Origin: Saccharopolyspora dendranthemae
Lineage (GTDB): Bacteria > Actinomycetota > Actinomycetes > Mycobacteriales > Pseudonocardiaceae
DNA: 64,000 nt
Direction: 5' to 3'
NCBI RefSeq assembly: GCF_007829955.1
Contig: NZ_VIWX01000002.1
Location: 1,240,001 to 1,304,000, forward strand
A model generated the notes under the pieces. That model searched no databases, had not been told where the DNA came from, and saw only the letters and a program-made list of their open reading frames with translations. Numbering within the stretch: the stretch's first letter is position 1; the number at the start of each line of letters is the position of its first letter. Both the position numbers and the translations under genes were made by a program. Positions 53,458 through 62,550 of the stretch are shown here, piece after piece.

Positions 53458-54672
53458 TCAGCTCAGCCGCCGTGCGACGTGCTCGGCGAGACGCTCGGCG
53501 AGGCCCCCGCCCACACCGTCGAGCAACCGGCACGCCAGGTCGAAGATCTCCCGGGCGGATTGGGCCAGCACCGGGTCGGCGAGCCCGGAGCGGGCCGCGT
53601 GCACCCACCGCCCGGCCGCGGGCGCGGCCATCACCGCCACCTTGTCCACGGCGGACTCGTCGGCGAACAGGGCCGCGAGCGCCGCGGTGGGCAGCATCCA
53701 GTCCGAACCGGACTGGGCGTCCAGGTAGCGCACCTCCAAGTAGCCGCGCGCCCGGACGGGCGGGAAGACGGTGGTCAGGTGGTAGTCGAGGTCGTCGCGC
53801 GTGGGCGCTTCCGGGAGCCCGCCGTGGATCCACTCGGCGAAGCTGAGGCCGCTGGGCGCCGACCAGTCATCGCCGTCGCGGCGGCGGCACACGACCGACA
53901 TGTCCAGCATCCGCCGCGCCCAGCCGCGGACCGGGTCGCCCCGGGTCGGGCCCGGTCGGGTGCGCGGTGGGTCGGTGTCGAGCAGCACCCGGGTCCGGGT
54001 GGAGGCCCATCCGGTCTCCACGCCGAACAACCGGGGCGAGTTGGCGAACGCCGCGATCATCACGGGCCCCAGGGCGTGCAGCGCGTTCCACCGGGCCGCG
54101 ATGCGGTCCGGTTCCCCCGCGTCGAGGCACACCTGCACCCCGGCGGTGCTGCACATCATCAACCGGCCGTCCAGGCCGATGCGGTCGAAGGCGTTCTCCA
54201 TCGCCTGGTATCGCGGTACTCGCAGGATCCGGTTCGGGTGGCGGTACGGGTCGAGCCCGCTCTCGCCGAGCACCAGTCCGGCCTTCTCGAGCCTGCGGCG
54301 GAGGTAGTCGGAGTCGGCTGCCACGACGCTCAGCAACGAGCGCAGCGAACTGGTGGGAAGACTGGAGATCTCGACCTGGCCACCAGGCTCAACGCTGAGC
54401 ACGGAGCCGTTCGGCAGCGATTGGTGCGGGCTGTCGGGAACCAGGGAGCGGGGTGCGTGCGGGCCGAGAGCAGCGATGAGCGTCGCGGCGTCGAGGGCAC
54501 GTCCCGGATCGGATCGGTGGTGCAAGGTCCATTCGAGTTCGACACCCAGCAGTCGAGGAGGGCCGTGCTTGAAGCACACCGAAGCCACGTAGGCCTCGGC
54601 CTCCGCCCTGGTGCGGACTCGTGAGGTCGGAAATTCGCCTGCTGCAGGATCGGTCGATATCGGCAAGATCAT
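53458..54672 (-). CDS. egtA: Glutamate-cysteine ligase EgtA
   Basis: The 404-residue enzyme resembles GCS2-family ligases that make gamma-glutamylcysteine, the sulfur donor for EgtB. Recognisable parts are LLGVELEWTLHH at about residue 40, SVEPGGQVEISS near 100, MMCSTAGVQVCLDAG near 170 and RGYLEVRYLDAQ near 325. ATG 54672 is chosen; a longer frame begins 34 codons upstream without conserved features. It is the first gene of the ergothioneine operon and is divergent from a TetR gene. The lyase EgtE is not in the window. Confidence 0.92.
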   Translation of the reverse strand: MILPISTDPAAGEFPTSRVRTRAEAEAYVASVCFKHGPPRLLGVELEWTLHHRSDPGRALDAATLIAALGPHAPRSLVPDSPHQSLPNGSVLSVEPGGQVEISSLPTSSLRSLLSVVAADSDYLRRRLEKAGLVLGESGLDPYRHPNRILRVPRYQAMENAFDRIGLDGRLMMCSTAGVQVCLDAGEPDRIAARWNALHALGPVMIAAFANSPRLFGVETGWASTRTRVLLDTDPPRTRPGPTRGDPVRGWARRMLDMSVVCRRRDGDDWSAPSGLSFAEWIHGGLPEAPTRDDLDYHLTTVFPPVRARGYLEVRYLDAQSGSDWMLPTAALAALFADESAVDKVAVMAAPAAGRWVHAARSGLADPVLAQSAREIFDLACRLLDGVGGGLAERLAEHVARRLS

Positions 54673-54821
54673 CACCGCCCGTGTTTGGCCGGTTACCGAC
54701 GCTACCGCCCACCTCCGACAGTCGCGACCCTTGTTCTGCGCCCGGGCAGCTGTTAACGAGCAGTTGGGAGGCATGCTGATTCGCGTTCACCACCACCCGA
54801 ACCGGCTCGAATTGCCAACAA

Positions 54822-54835
54822 AACGTACGTACGGA
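54822..54835. promoter_or_regulatory. Palindrome between egtA and TetR gene
   Basis: CGTACGTACG at 54824-54833 is a perfect palindrome, with one extra A on the left, 40 bp before the TetR start. It is a candidate operator for that regulator. Confidence 0.35.
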
Positions 54836-54872
54836 TTGCGACAGCCACGACTGTACTGCGAGGATTCACGGC

Positions 54873-55466
54873 ATGCCCCGGGTCAGCCAGGACCACTTGG
54901 ACGCGCGACGCCGACAGATCCTCGACGGTTCGCGCACCTGCTTCGCGCGCTTCGGTTACGAGGGTGCCACCGTGCGGCGCCTCGAAGAAGCCACCGGCCT
55001 CTCCCGCGGAGCGATCTTCCACCACTTCAAGGACAAGGAATCACTGTTCCTGGCCCTGGCCGAGGACGACGCGGCACGGATGGCCGACGTGGTCGCGGAG
55101 CAAGGCCTGGTGCAGGTGATGCGCAACCTGCTCGACGCGCCGGCAGGGGTCGAGGCCCGCGCGCTGGGCGCCGACTGGCTGGGAACCCGGCTGGAGGTTT
55201 CCCGGAGGTTGCGCACCGACCACGAGTTCCGAGACCGCTGGGCCCAACGCTCCGAACTGCTCACCGCCGCCACCCGGGCGCGTCTGCAGTGGCAGCACCA
55301 GTCCGGAAACCTGCGCGACGACGTCGACGTCGACGTGCTGACCGCCTACCTCGAACTGGTCCTGGAAGGACTCGTCTCGCACCTGGCCATGGGCCTGCCC
55401 GCCAAGCACCTGGGTTCCGTCCTCGACGTCGTCGAGGAGAGCGTGCGCCGCCACCGGGGCCGCTGA
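54873..55466 (+). CDS. TetR-family regulator resembling AcnR
   Basis: The 197-residue repressor has the TetR DNA-binding domain at residues 12-58 (QILDGSRTCFARFGYEGATV, then LSRGAIFHHFKDKESLF). The long conserved sequence, including DWLGTRLEVSRRLRT and YLELVLEGLVSHLAMGLP, looks like AcnR, the aconitase repressor of actinobacteria. In known genomes acnR sits beside the aconitase gene, but here it lies beside egtA and a FUSC gene. Either the gene moved, or the regulator has another role. The ATG at 54873 has only a weak ribosome-binding site (GCGAGGA). Confidence 0.82.
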   Translation: MPRVSQDHLDARRRQILDGSRTCFARFGYEGATVRRLEEATGLSRGAIFHHFKDKESLFLALAEDDAARMADVVAEQGLVQVMRNLLDAPAGVEARALGADWLGTRLEVSRRLRTDHEFRDRWAQRSELLTAATRARLQWQHQSGNLRDDVDVDVLTAYLELVLEGLVSHLAMGLPAKHLGSVLDVVEESVRRHRGR

Positions 55467-55535
55467 TCCCGCAGGACCGGCACCGCGAGGCGTAATGTCT
55501 CGCCCACGACGGCAGAGCTGGAGGAGTCGCGAGGC

Positions 55536-57617
55536 ATGGGCAGCGAGTGGTGGAACCGCTTCCTCGCTTCCGATCCGTCGCTGCGGAGGCTGCGCACCGC
55601 CGTGCGGGTCACCCTCTCCGTCGTGCTGACGCTCGTCCTGGCCATCCCGCTGCTGGCGTGGTGGGGTCAGCCGCTGCCGAGCGCCATGATCGGTGCCGTC
55701 GTGGCCATCAACGGCTCGCTCGGCGTCAACGACCCGGACCGGCGCGGCCAGGCCATCACCTACGCGCTGCTGCCGCTGCCGGTGCTCGCCGCGTTGGGGC
55801 TGTCCATCGCGACCGCGTTCGCACCGCCGCTGCAGAGCGCGGTGTTCCTGCTGGTCATCTTCGTCGCCGTGTACGTGCGCAGGTTCGGTCCGCGGTACTT
55901 CCCGCTGGGCATGGTCGCGTTCATGGGCTACTTCTTCTCGATGTTCCTGCGCCCGCAGCCCGCGCAGTTCCCGGCTCTGGTGGCCGCGGTCCTCATCGGG
56001 ACCATCGCCGCCGCCGGTCTTCGATTCCTCGTGCTGCGCGACGACCCCGAAGGCGTGCTGGCACGGGGCCGCCGCACGCTGCGCGCTCAGGTCCACGGTC
56101 TGCTGCACGCGGTGCGCGACGTCGCCGCGCAGCCCGAGTCGGCGTCGAAGCGGCGTCAGCTGCACAACCGCTCGGCGCGGTTGAACGAGACCTCGCTGAT
56201 GCTGGAGAGCACCGTCGGCCGGATGGACGAGATCTCCGAGGACAGCCGCAACGTCCTCCGGCAGCGCATCCTGGACGTCGAGCTGGCCGCCGAGAACCTG
56301 GTGAACCGGCTGCTCCAGCTGGTCGACCACCCCAGCGGTGGTGGCGTGGTCCCGCACGCCGTCGGCGCGCTGCTCTCGGTGCTGGAGAACCGCCCGCACC
56401 ACGTCCGGGACGCGACCCGGCGGGTGTCCGAGCAGATCGAGGACCGCGGCTCGGTCGATGTGGCGATGGCGATCCGCAGGCTCGGCACCGAGCTGGCGGA
56501 GCTCGCCGAAGCGGCTGGTGAACTGGGCGAGGAGCGCGACGACGCCGAGACCCGGTCCGACGACGAGACCGACGAGTCCGCCGACGAGCAGACCGGCCTG
56601 GACCGGCCGGAGCTGCGCGCCGCCATCCAGGTCACCGTGGCGACCGGGCTCGCGATCGTGTTCGGCCAGTTGGTCGCGCCGAACCGCTGGTACTGGGCGG
56701 TGATCACCGCGTTCGTGGTGTTCATCAGCGCCAACAGCCGCGGCGAGCTCCTCGTGCGCGCGTGGCAGCGCACGGCGGGCACCATCCTCGGGGTGCTGGC
56801 GGGCATCTTCGTCGCCGCGCAGGTCGGCGGGGACCTCACCGCGGAGTTGTCGGTGATCCTGGCCTGCGTGTTCCTGGCGTTCTACTTCGTCGGCTACTCC
56901 TACGCCGCGATGACCTTCTTCATCACCACGCTGCTCGGCGCGCTCTACGGAATGCTCGGCACCTTCGACGTGTCCGTGCTCGAGACGCGGCTCGCGGAGA
57001 CCGCGGTCGGCGCGGCGTCCGGCGCGCTGGCGGCGGTGTTCGTCCTGCCCACCCGCACCCGCGAGGTGATCCGCAACAACACCGCCGAATTCCTGGAGGC
57101 GTTGCGGGACTTCCTGCGCAAGACCGGCACCGAGCTCAGCGAGCAGGGCACCGCATCGGGCCTGCAGGAACCCACCCGCGCCGTGGACGACGCCCTCCAG
57201 AAGGTGCTCGCCAGCGCGAACCCGCTGACGGTGTACCGCTTCCGGTCGCGGCGCAGCCAGGTGCAGCGGCTGGCCGCCAACCTCAGCGGCTGCGCCTACT
57301 ACGTCCGCAACCTCTCGGTGGCCCTGAGCGACACCGCCGAGATGATCGACGCCGACACCCGCGAGCGCATCGCCGAGCAGCTGTGGGCGCTGGCCGATGC
57401 CGCCGAATCCTTCACCGACGAGGGACAGGTCCCCTTCGAGGAGGCGATCGGGGCGGCGCACCGCAGCTCCGACGAGCTGCACGACCTGGCCGAATCGCTT
57501 ACCGACGGGCCGACCTCGCTGCACCGCAGCATCCGGTGGCTGGACCGCACGATGCTCGTCCTCGACGAGATCGCGCGCGAGATCGGCACCGACGCTCACC
57601 TGGCCGGGCGAAGCTGA
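55536..57617 (+). CDS. FUSC-family (aromatic acid exporter-like) membrane protein
   Basis: The 693-residue protein has two membrane blocks of about five helices each (residues 20-165 and 365-505). A charged soluble segment of about 200 residues lies between them, and a helical soluble C-terminus follows. This is the layout of the FUSC/YccS/AaeB group, which exports aromatic acids or siderophore-like molecules. ATG 55536 has GGAGGAG ten bases upstream. It follows the TetR gene by 69 bp on the same strand, so joint control is possible. Confidence 0.82.
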   Translation: MGSEWWNRFLASDPSLRRLRTAVRVTLSVVLTLVLAIPLLAWWGQPLPSAMIGAVVAINGSLGVNDPDRRGQAITYALLPLPVLAALGLSIATAFAPPLQSAVFLLVIFVAVYVRRFGPRYFPLGMVAFMGYFFSMFLRPQPAQFPALVAAVLIGTIAAAGLRFLVLRDDPEGVLARGRRTLRAQVHGLLHAVRDVAAQPESASKRRQLHNRSARLNETSLMLESTVGRMDEISEDSRNVLRQRILDVELAAENLVNRLLQLVDHPSGGGVVPHAVGALLSVLENRPHHVRDATRRVSEQIEDRGSVDVAMAIRRLGTELAELAEAAGELGEERDDAETRSDDETDESADEQTGLDRPELRAAIQVTVATGLAIVFGQLVAPNRWYWAVITAFVVFISANSRGELLVRAWQRTAGTILGVLAGIFVAAQVGGDLTAELSVILACVFLAFYFVGYSYAAMTFFITTLLGALYGMLGTFDVSVLETRLAETAVGAASGALAAVFVLPTRTREVIRNNTAEFLEALRDFLRKTGTELSEQGTASGLQEPTRAVDDALQKVLASANPLTVYRFRSRRSQVQRLAANLSGCAYYVRNLSVALSDTAEMIDADTRERIAEQLWALADAAESFTDEGQVPFEEAIGAAHRSSDELHDLAESLTDGPTSLHRSIRWLDRTMLVLDEIAREIGTDAHLAGRS

Positions 57618-57718
57618 CACCCCCTTCCGGCGACACGGCACCGAGCGCCCGGCCGCCGAACGCGACCCCCCATACGCTGCGAGATCAACAGCCTCCACGC
57701 GTTTGAGGAGCCCTCCAC

Positions 57719-59236
57719 GTGAAGCGTTCGATCGCGCTCGGCCTGGCCGCGGCGGCCGCGCTGGCCGTCGCACCTGCTGCGGCCAGCACCGCGACGGCGA
57801 GCCCGGCACCGCAGTTCGGCCCGTGCCCCGAGGACATCGCCACGCCGTACCCGCAGCTGCGCTGCGCGACCGTCGAAGTTCCGCTCGACCACGCCGATCC
57901 CGGCGGTGAGCAGGTGCAGCTGCTGGTCTCCAAGCTGCCCGCGCGCGACCCGCAGGCGCGGCGCGGTTCGCTGCTGCTCAACCCGGGCGGTCCCGGCGGG
58001 CCGGGCGCGGACTTCGCGGGAGCGATGGGCGAGATGGCCCCACCGCAGGTGCGCGACTCCTACGACCTGATCGGCTTCGACACCCGCAACACCGCGCACA
58101 GCACGCCGATCAGCTGCGTGGACCCGGCGACGCACTGGGCCAACCCGCTGCCCGACCCCGACTCCCCCGCCACCCGCGAGATCAACTGGCGCCGGTCGGA
58201 GGCCTACGCGGACGGCTGCGCGCAGCGCGCGGGCAAGTACCTGCCGCACCTGAACACGCCCACCAACGCCCGCGACATGGACCTCATCCGGTCCGCGCTC
58301 GGCGAGCAGAAGATCAGCTTCCTGGGCTACTCCTACGGCACCTACCTCGGCGCGGTCTACGGGCAGCTGTTCCCCGAGCGGGTGGACCGGATGATCCTGG
58401 ACAGCTCGGTGAACCCGGACGTCTCGGAGATCTGGTACGGCAACAACCTCGCCCAGGACGTGGCCGCGCAGCAGCGCCTCGACCACTTCTTCGGCTGGGT
58501 CGCCCGGCACGACCGCGTCTTCCACCTCGGCACCGAAGCGGGCGCGGTGAAGACCGCGTGGGAGCGCACCCAGGCCGAGCTGCGCCGGGCACCGCGGGGG
58601 CCGCTGGGACCGTCGGAGCTGATCGAGATCAGCTTCAACGCGCTCTACGGCGAGTCCGACTGGCAGCCGCTGGCCCAGGGCCTAGCGGACTTCCAGCTGC
58701 GCGGCGACGACCGCGCGCTGGCCGCGATGGTGACGCCGAAGGACGCGCTCGCGGAGAACGGCAACGCCATCTACAACGCCGTGGAGTGCGCCGACGCGCC
58801 CTGGCCGGCCCGCCGTGCGGAGTGGGAGCGCGACTCCCGGCGGATGGCGGCCGAGCACCCGTTCGCGGCGTGGTTCAACAGCTGGACGGTCGCCCCCTGC
58901 CGCACCTGGCAGGCGCCCCGGCAGCAGCCCACGAAGATCACCGGCGAGGGCCTGCCCCCGGTGCTGATGTTCAACTCCGAGCACGACGTGGCCACGCCCT
59001 ACGCCGGTGCCGTCGAGATGCACCACTCGCTGCCGTCCTCGGTGCTGGTGACCGAGCGCGACGCGGGCAAGCACGGGGTCTGGGCGCTGGCGGGCAATCC
59101 CGAGGCGAACCGCATCGGCACCGACTACCTGGTGCGCGGCGCCCTGCCGTCGGAGGACCTCGACATCCCGGGGCATCCCGAGCCCGACCCGTCGGCCCCC
59201 GCGAAGCGCAGCTCCCGCACCTACGACCTGCGCTGA
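57719..59236 (+). CDS. Secreted tripeptidyl aminopeptidase (alpha/beta hydrolase)
   Basis: The 505-residue protein has a signal peptide cut near residue 25. The alpha/beta hydrolase fold shows the oxyanion-type segment NPGGPGGPG near residue 88, the serine nucleophile elbow GYSYGTYLG near 200, a catalytic Asp in FNSEHDVATPY and His in AGKHGVWA. The late TAP-like domain matches the Streptomyces SlpD/E tripeptidyl aminopeptidases. It should release tripeptides from extracellular proteins. GTG 57719 is preceded by GAGGAG. The peptide transporter convergent to it would take up the products. Confidence 0.9.
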   Translation: MKRSIALGLAAAAALAVAPAAASTATASPAPQFGPCPEDIATPYPQLRCATVEVPLDHADPGGEQVQLLVSKLPARDPQARRGSLLLNPGGPGGPGADFAGAMGEMAPPQVRDSYDLIGFDTRNTAHSTPISCVDPATHWANPLPDPDSPATREINWRRSEAYADGCAQRAGKYLPHLNTPTNARDMDLIRSALGEQKISFLGYSYGTYLGAVYGQLFPERVDRMILDSSVNPDVSEIWYGNNLAQDVAAQQRLDHFFGWVARHDRVFHLGTEAGAVKTAWERTQAELRRAPRGPLGPSELIEISFNALYGESDWQPLAQGLADFQLRGDDRALAAMVTPKDALAENGNAIYNAVECADAPWPARRAEWERDSRRMAAEHPFAAWFNSWTVAPCRTWQAPRQQPTKITGEGLPPVLMFNSEHDVATPYAGAVEMHHSLPSSVLVTERDAGKHGVWALAGNPEANRIGTDYLVRGALPSEDLDIPGHPEPDPSAPAKRSSRTYDLR

Positions 59237-59248
59237 TCCCCGAACGCA

Positions 59249-59283
59249 GAGGAGGCCGGCCCCGTGACGGGACCGGCCTCCTC
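59249..59283. terminator. Bidirectional terminator
   Basis: An 11-bp stem (GAGGAGGCCGG with CCGGCCTCCTC) plus an inner 3-bp stem lies between the convergent tripeptidase and peptide-transporter stops. Confidence 0.8.
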
Positions 59284-59297
59284 CGTTCTCAGCGGCG

Positions 59298-60776
59298 TCA
59301 GAGCACGCCGTGCATGTAGCGCTTGATGATGCGCGCCGACAGGAGCAGCAGCACAGAGCACGCGATCGTGGCGATGCCGACGATCGAGAAGTACAGCTGC
59401 TGGTTCTCCACCGAGTACAGCTTCACGACCTGCGCGCCCAGACCCTGCCCCATCGCAGGAGCCAGGAAGTAGAGCCCCATGGTCTGCGAGGCGAACACCT
59501 TCGGCGCGAGCTTCGTGGTCGCCGAGAGTCCGACCGGCGAGAGCATCAGCTCACCCACGGTCATGATCACGAACACCATCGCGAGCATGATCGGCAGGTG
59601 CTTGCCGTCGTCGCCGGCCACCGACTTCGACAGCACGACCCACAGGAAGGACAGTCCGACGAACAACAGCCCGCCGACGAACTTCTGCGGTGTCGACGGC
59701 TGCTTGGGCCCGAGCTTCATCCACAGCGCGGCCATCACCGGAGCGAGGATGATGATGGTCAGCGAGTTCACCGACTGGAACCACGAAGCGGGAACGGCGA
59801 AGCCCAGGACGTTGAGGTCGGTGTCGGCCTCGGCCAGGTTCGCCAGGGTGTTCGGCTGCTGCTCGAACAGCAGGAAGAACAGCGCGGTGGCCAGGAACAG
59901 CGGGATGTAGGCGATCAGCCGGTCGCGCTCGATCTTGGTGATCTGCTTGCTGGAGAGCATCACCGCGAAGTAGATGATCGGCAACACCGCCGAGATCACG
60001 CTGATCAGGTTGACCAGGCCCTCCAGGCCCATCACACCGCTGACCGACAGCAGGACCAGCACGAGCACGAAACCCACGGCGATTCCGCCCGCGCGGCCCA
60101 GCACGCGGCCCTTGTGCTCGGCGGGAAGCGGGTTCACCGGGTGCAGGCCGGCGTTCCCGAGATTCTTGCGCCCCATCGTGTACTGGATCAGGCCGAACGC
60201 CATGCCGACCGCAGCGGCGCCGAACCCGAGGTGCCAGTTGACCTTCTCCCCCAGGGTTCCGGCCACGAACGGCGCGATGAAACCACCGAGGTTGATGCCC
60301 ATGTAGTAGATCGAGAAACCGGCGTCGCGCCGGTTGTCGTCCTCGCTGTAGAGGCTCCCGACCAGACCCGAGACGTTCGGCTTGAGCAGACCGGTACCGA
60401 TCACCAGCAGGACCAGGCCGACCAGCACGCTGGTCATGCCGCCGGGGATGGCCAGTCCGATGTGGCCCAACATGATGATCACGCCGCCGTAGAGGACCGC
60501 GCGCTGAGCGCCGACGACGCGGTCGGCGAGCCAACCGCCGAGCACACCGGTCATGTAGACCGAGGCACCGTAGACGCCGACCACCGACAGCGCGGTCGAC
60601 TCGGGGATCCCCAGGCCGCCTTCGGAGACGGCGTAGTAGAGGTAGTACGCCAGAATGGCGCGCATACCGTAGTAGGAGAACCGCTCCCACATCTCGGTGA
60701 AGAACAGCGTCAACAAACCGCGTGGGTGTCCGAAGAAACCCTTCTGCGGCACGTCCGCAACCGTGGGTGTGCTCAC
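59298..60776 (-). CDS. POT-family proton-coupled peptide transporter
   Basis: The 492-residue carrier has about fourteen hydrophobic segments and the family ExxER motif in FFTEMWERFSYYG near residue 27, needed for proton coupling. Further family segments are GTGLLKPNVSGLVG and FSIYYMGINLGGF, and FLLLFEQQ near residue 315. It imports di- and tripeptides. GTG 60776 has AGAGGA seven bases upstream; a GTG two codons earlier is too close to it. It shares a terminator with the secreted tripeptidase gene. Confidence 0.92.
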   Translation of the reverse strand: MSTPTVADVPQKGFFGHPRGLLTLFFTEMWERFSYYGMRAILAYYLYYAVSEGGLGIPESTALSVVGVYGASVYMTGVLGGWLADRVVGAQRAVLYGGVIIMLGHIGLAIPGGMTSVLVGLVLLVIGTGLLKPNVSGLVGSLYSEDDNRRDAGFSIYYMGINLGGFIAPFVAGTLGEKVNWHLGFGAAAVGMAFGLIQYTMGRKNLGNAGLHPVNPLPAEHKGRVLGRAGGIAVGFVLVLVLLSVSGVMGLEGLVNLISVISAVLPIIYFAVMLSSKQITKIERDRLIAYIPLFLATALFFLLFEQQPNTLANLAEADTDLNVLGFAVPASWFQSVNSLTIIILAPVMAALWMKLGPKQPSTPQKFVGGLLFVGLSFLWVVLSKSVAGDDGKHLPIMLAMVFVIMTVGELMLSPVGLSATTKLAPKVFASQTMGLYFLAPAMGQGLGAQVVKLYSVENQQLYFSIVGIATIACSVLLLLSARIIKRYMHGVL

Positions 60777-61191
60777 GATCACGTCCTCTCGTGATTGTTC
60801 GGCGGGATGGTGACCGCGACTACTTTGTCGCAGGTTACGTCCAGGTGGACTGGATCAAACCGGCGGGGCGAGAAGCAGCCATCGACCGGCCACAACGGAC
60901 CTCCGGGAGGGGCAACGCCCCAGGTGGCGCGGGCGCCGCCCGCGCCGCGCGCGGACGCGCCCGCGACCGCTCAACTCCGGGAAAGCCGGGAATCGTGATC
61001 GCGCCGCTACCGATTGCATCGCTGCAGCGCCGGTATACTCGGTATGACCTTTTCTCCACCGGTCCATTTCTATTCACGGGAGTGAGCACTTCAGTGCCAG
61101 CGGCACAATCCCCAGAGGGAAGCAGTACCGAGCCGGGCAGTAGACCCGGCTATCACCGACCCACGGGCGCTATCACGAGGCGGGCCGAGGG
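60777..61191. other. Divergent control region with possible leader peptide
   Basis: The region before the CorC pair contains TATACT at 61034-61039 as a possible -10. A GTG-started 37-codon frame at 61082-61195 ends with TGA overlapping the TTG of the CorC gene. No longer gene is visible. Confidence 0.4.
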
Positions 61192-61195
61192 TTGA
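61082..61195 (+). CDS. Possible 37-residue leader peptide before CorC gene
   Basis: This short frame has a GTG start with GGGA directly before it. The product is polar (Ser, Pro, Gly, Arg) with no hydrophobic segment. Its stop overlaps the downstream TTG by four bases (TTGA). The coupling would explain how a poorly spaced TTG is used. Evidence is thin. Confidence 0.25.
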   Translation: MSTSVPAAQSPEGSSTEPGSRPGYHRPTGAITRRAEG

Positions 61196-62550
61196 TCGAA
61201 ATCGTGCTGGCCGTTGTCGGCCTCCTGTTCATCGCGATCCTCACGCTGGGCACCGCTCTCGCGGTGGCAGCCGAGTTCTCCCTGACCTCGCTGGAACGCT
61301 CCACCGTCGACGCCCACGTCAACCAGGTCGGAGACAAGCGCGCACGCGCCGTCCAGCGCGCGCACCGCACGTTGTCGTTCCAGCTCTCGGGCGCGCAGGT
61401 CGCGATCACCCTGACCACCCTGATCACCGGTTACGTGGCCGAGCCGCTCATCGGTGACCTGATCCAGCCGGTGATGACGGCCGTGGGCATGCCGCTCGGC
61501 GTGGCCGAGGGCGTGTCGCTGGCGCTGGCGATCCTGCTGGCGACCGCGCTGTCGATGGTGTTCGGCGAGATGGTGCCGAAGAACCTCGCCATCGCCCGCC
61601 CGCTGCCGACCGCCCGCGCCGTCTCCGGCTACCACGCCCGGTTCTCGCAGATCTTCAAGTGGCTCATCGACGCCATGAACAACAGCGCGAACTGGGTCGT
61701 GCGCAGGTTCGGCATCGAACCGCAGGAGGAACTGCGCTCCGCGCGCTCCCCCGACGAGCTCGGGTCGATCGTGCGTTCCAGCGCCGAGCACGGCACGCTC
61801 GACGAGACCACGGCGCGGCTGATGGACCGCTCGCTGCGCTTCGGCGACCGCACCGCCGAGGAGCTGATGACCCCGCGCGTGAAGGTCGCCTCGCTGCAGG
61901 TCGGCGAGACGGTCGTGGACCTGCTCGACCTGGCCCGGCGGACCGGCGTGTCCCGGTTCCCGGTGCACGGCGGCGATCTCGACGACATCCAGGGCGTCGT
62001 GCACGTCAAGCACGCGTTCGGCATCCCGGCCTCCCGCCGGGAGACCACCCGGATCGAGACCCTGACCCGCCCGGTGCCGACGGTTCCCGAGACGCTGGAC
62101 GGCGACGCGCTGCTCAACCGGTTGCGCGGCTCCGGCCTCCAGCTGGCGGTCGTCGTCGACGAGTACGGCGGAACGGCCGGCATCGTGAGCCTCGAAGACG
62201 TGGTCGAGGAGATCATCGGCGACGTCCGCGACGAGCACGACCGGCAGGAGATCTCCGCCGTGCGCCGGCTCAGCGAGGACTCGTGGCTGATCTCGGGCCT
62301 GCTGCGCCCGGACGAGCTCTCCGAGGCGACCGGATTCACCATGCCCGAAGGCGACTACGAGACGGTCGCCGGTCTGATGCTGTGGCGGCTGGGCCGCATC
62401 CCGTCGGTGGACGACCGGCTCGACGTGGACGGGTGGCGGCTGACCGTCATGCGCATGGACAAGCACCGCATCGCGGAGCTGCGCCTCAACAAGCAGCCCG
62501 CGCTCGCGGACGCGGACGCGGATGCCGACGCGGTGGAGGCGACCCGATGA
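61192..62550 (+). CDS. CorC/HlyC-family (CNNM-CBS) membrane protein, copy 1
   Basis: The 452-residue protein has an N-terminal CNNM transmembrane domain (residues 1-190, with FGEMVPKNLAIARP), a pair of CBS domains (about 215-335, with RVKVASLQVGETV and VVVDEYGGTAGIVSLEDVVEEI) and a CorC_HlyC C-terminal domain. Related proteins export magnesium or cobalt, or are called hemolysins by tradition. TTG 61192 is the only start that keeps the whole first helix. GAGGG touches it and GTG 61204 is an alternative. Its stop overlaps the next gene. Confidence 0.88.
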   Translation: MIEIVLAVVGLLFIAILTLGTALAVAAEFSLTSLERSTVDAHVNQVGDKRARAVQRAHRTLSFQLSGAQVAITLTTLITGYVAEPLIGDLIQPVMTAVGMPLGVAEGVSLALAILLATALSMVFGEMVPKNLAIARPLPTARAVSGYHARFSQIFKWLIDAMNNSANWVVRRFGIEPQEELRSARSPDELGSIVRSSAEHGTLDETTARLMDRSLRFGDRTAEELMTPRVKVASLQVGETVVDLLDLARRTGVSRFPVHGGDLDDIQGVVHVKHAFGIPASRRETTRIETLTRPVPTVPETLDGDALLNRLRGSGLQLAVVVDEYGGTAGIVSLEDVVEEIIGDVRDEHDRQEISAVRRLSEDSWLISGLLRPDELSEATGFTMPEGDYETVAGLMLWRLGRIPSVDDRLDVDGWRLTVMRMDKHRIAELRLNKQPALADADADADAVEATR

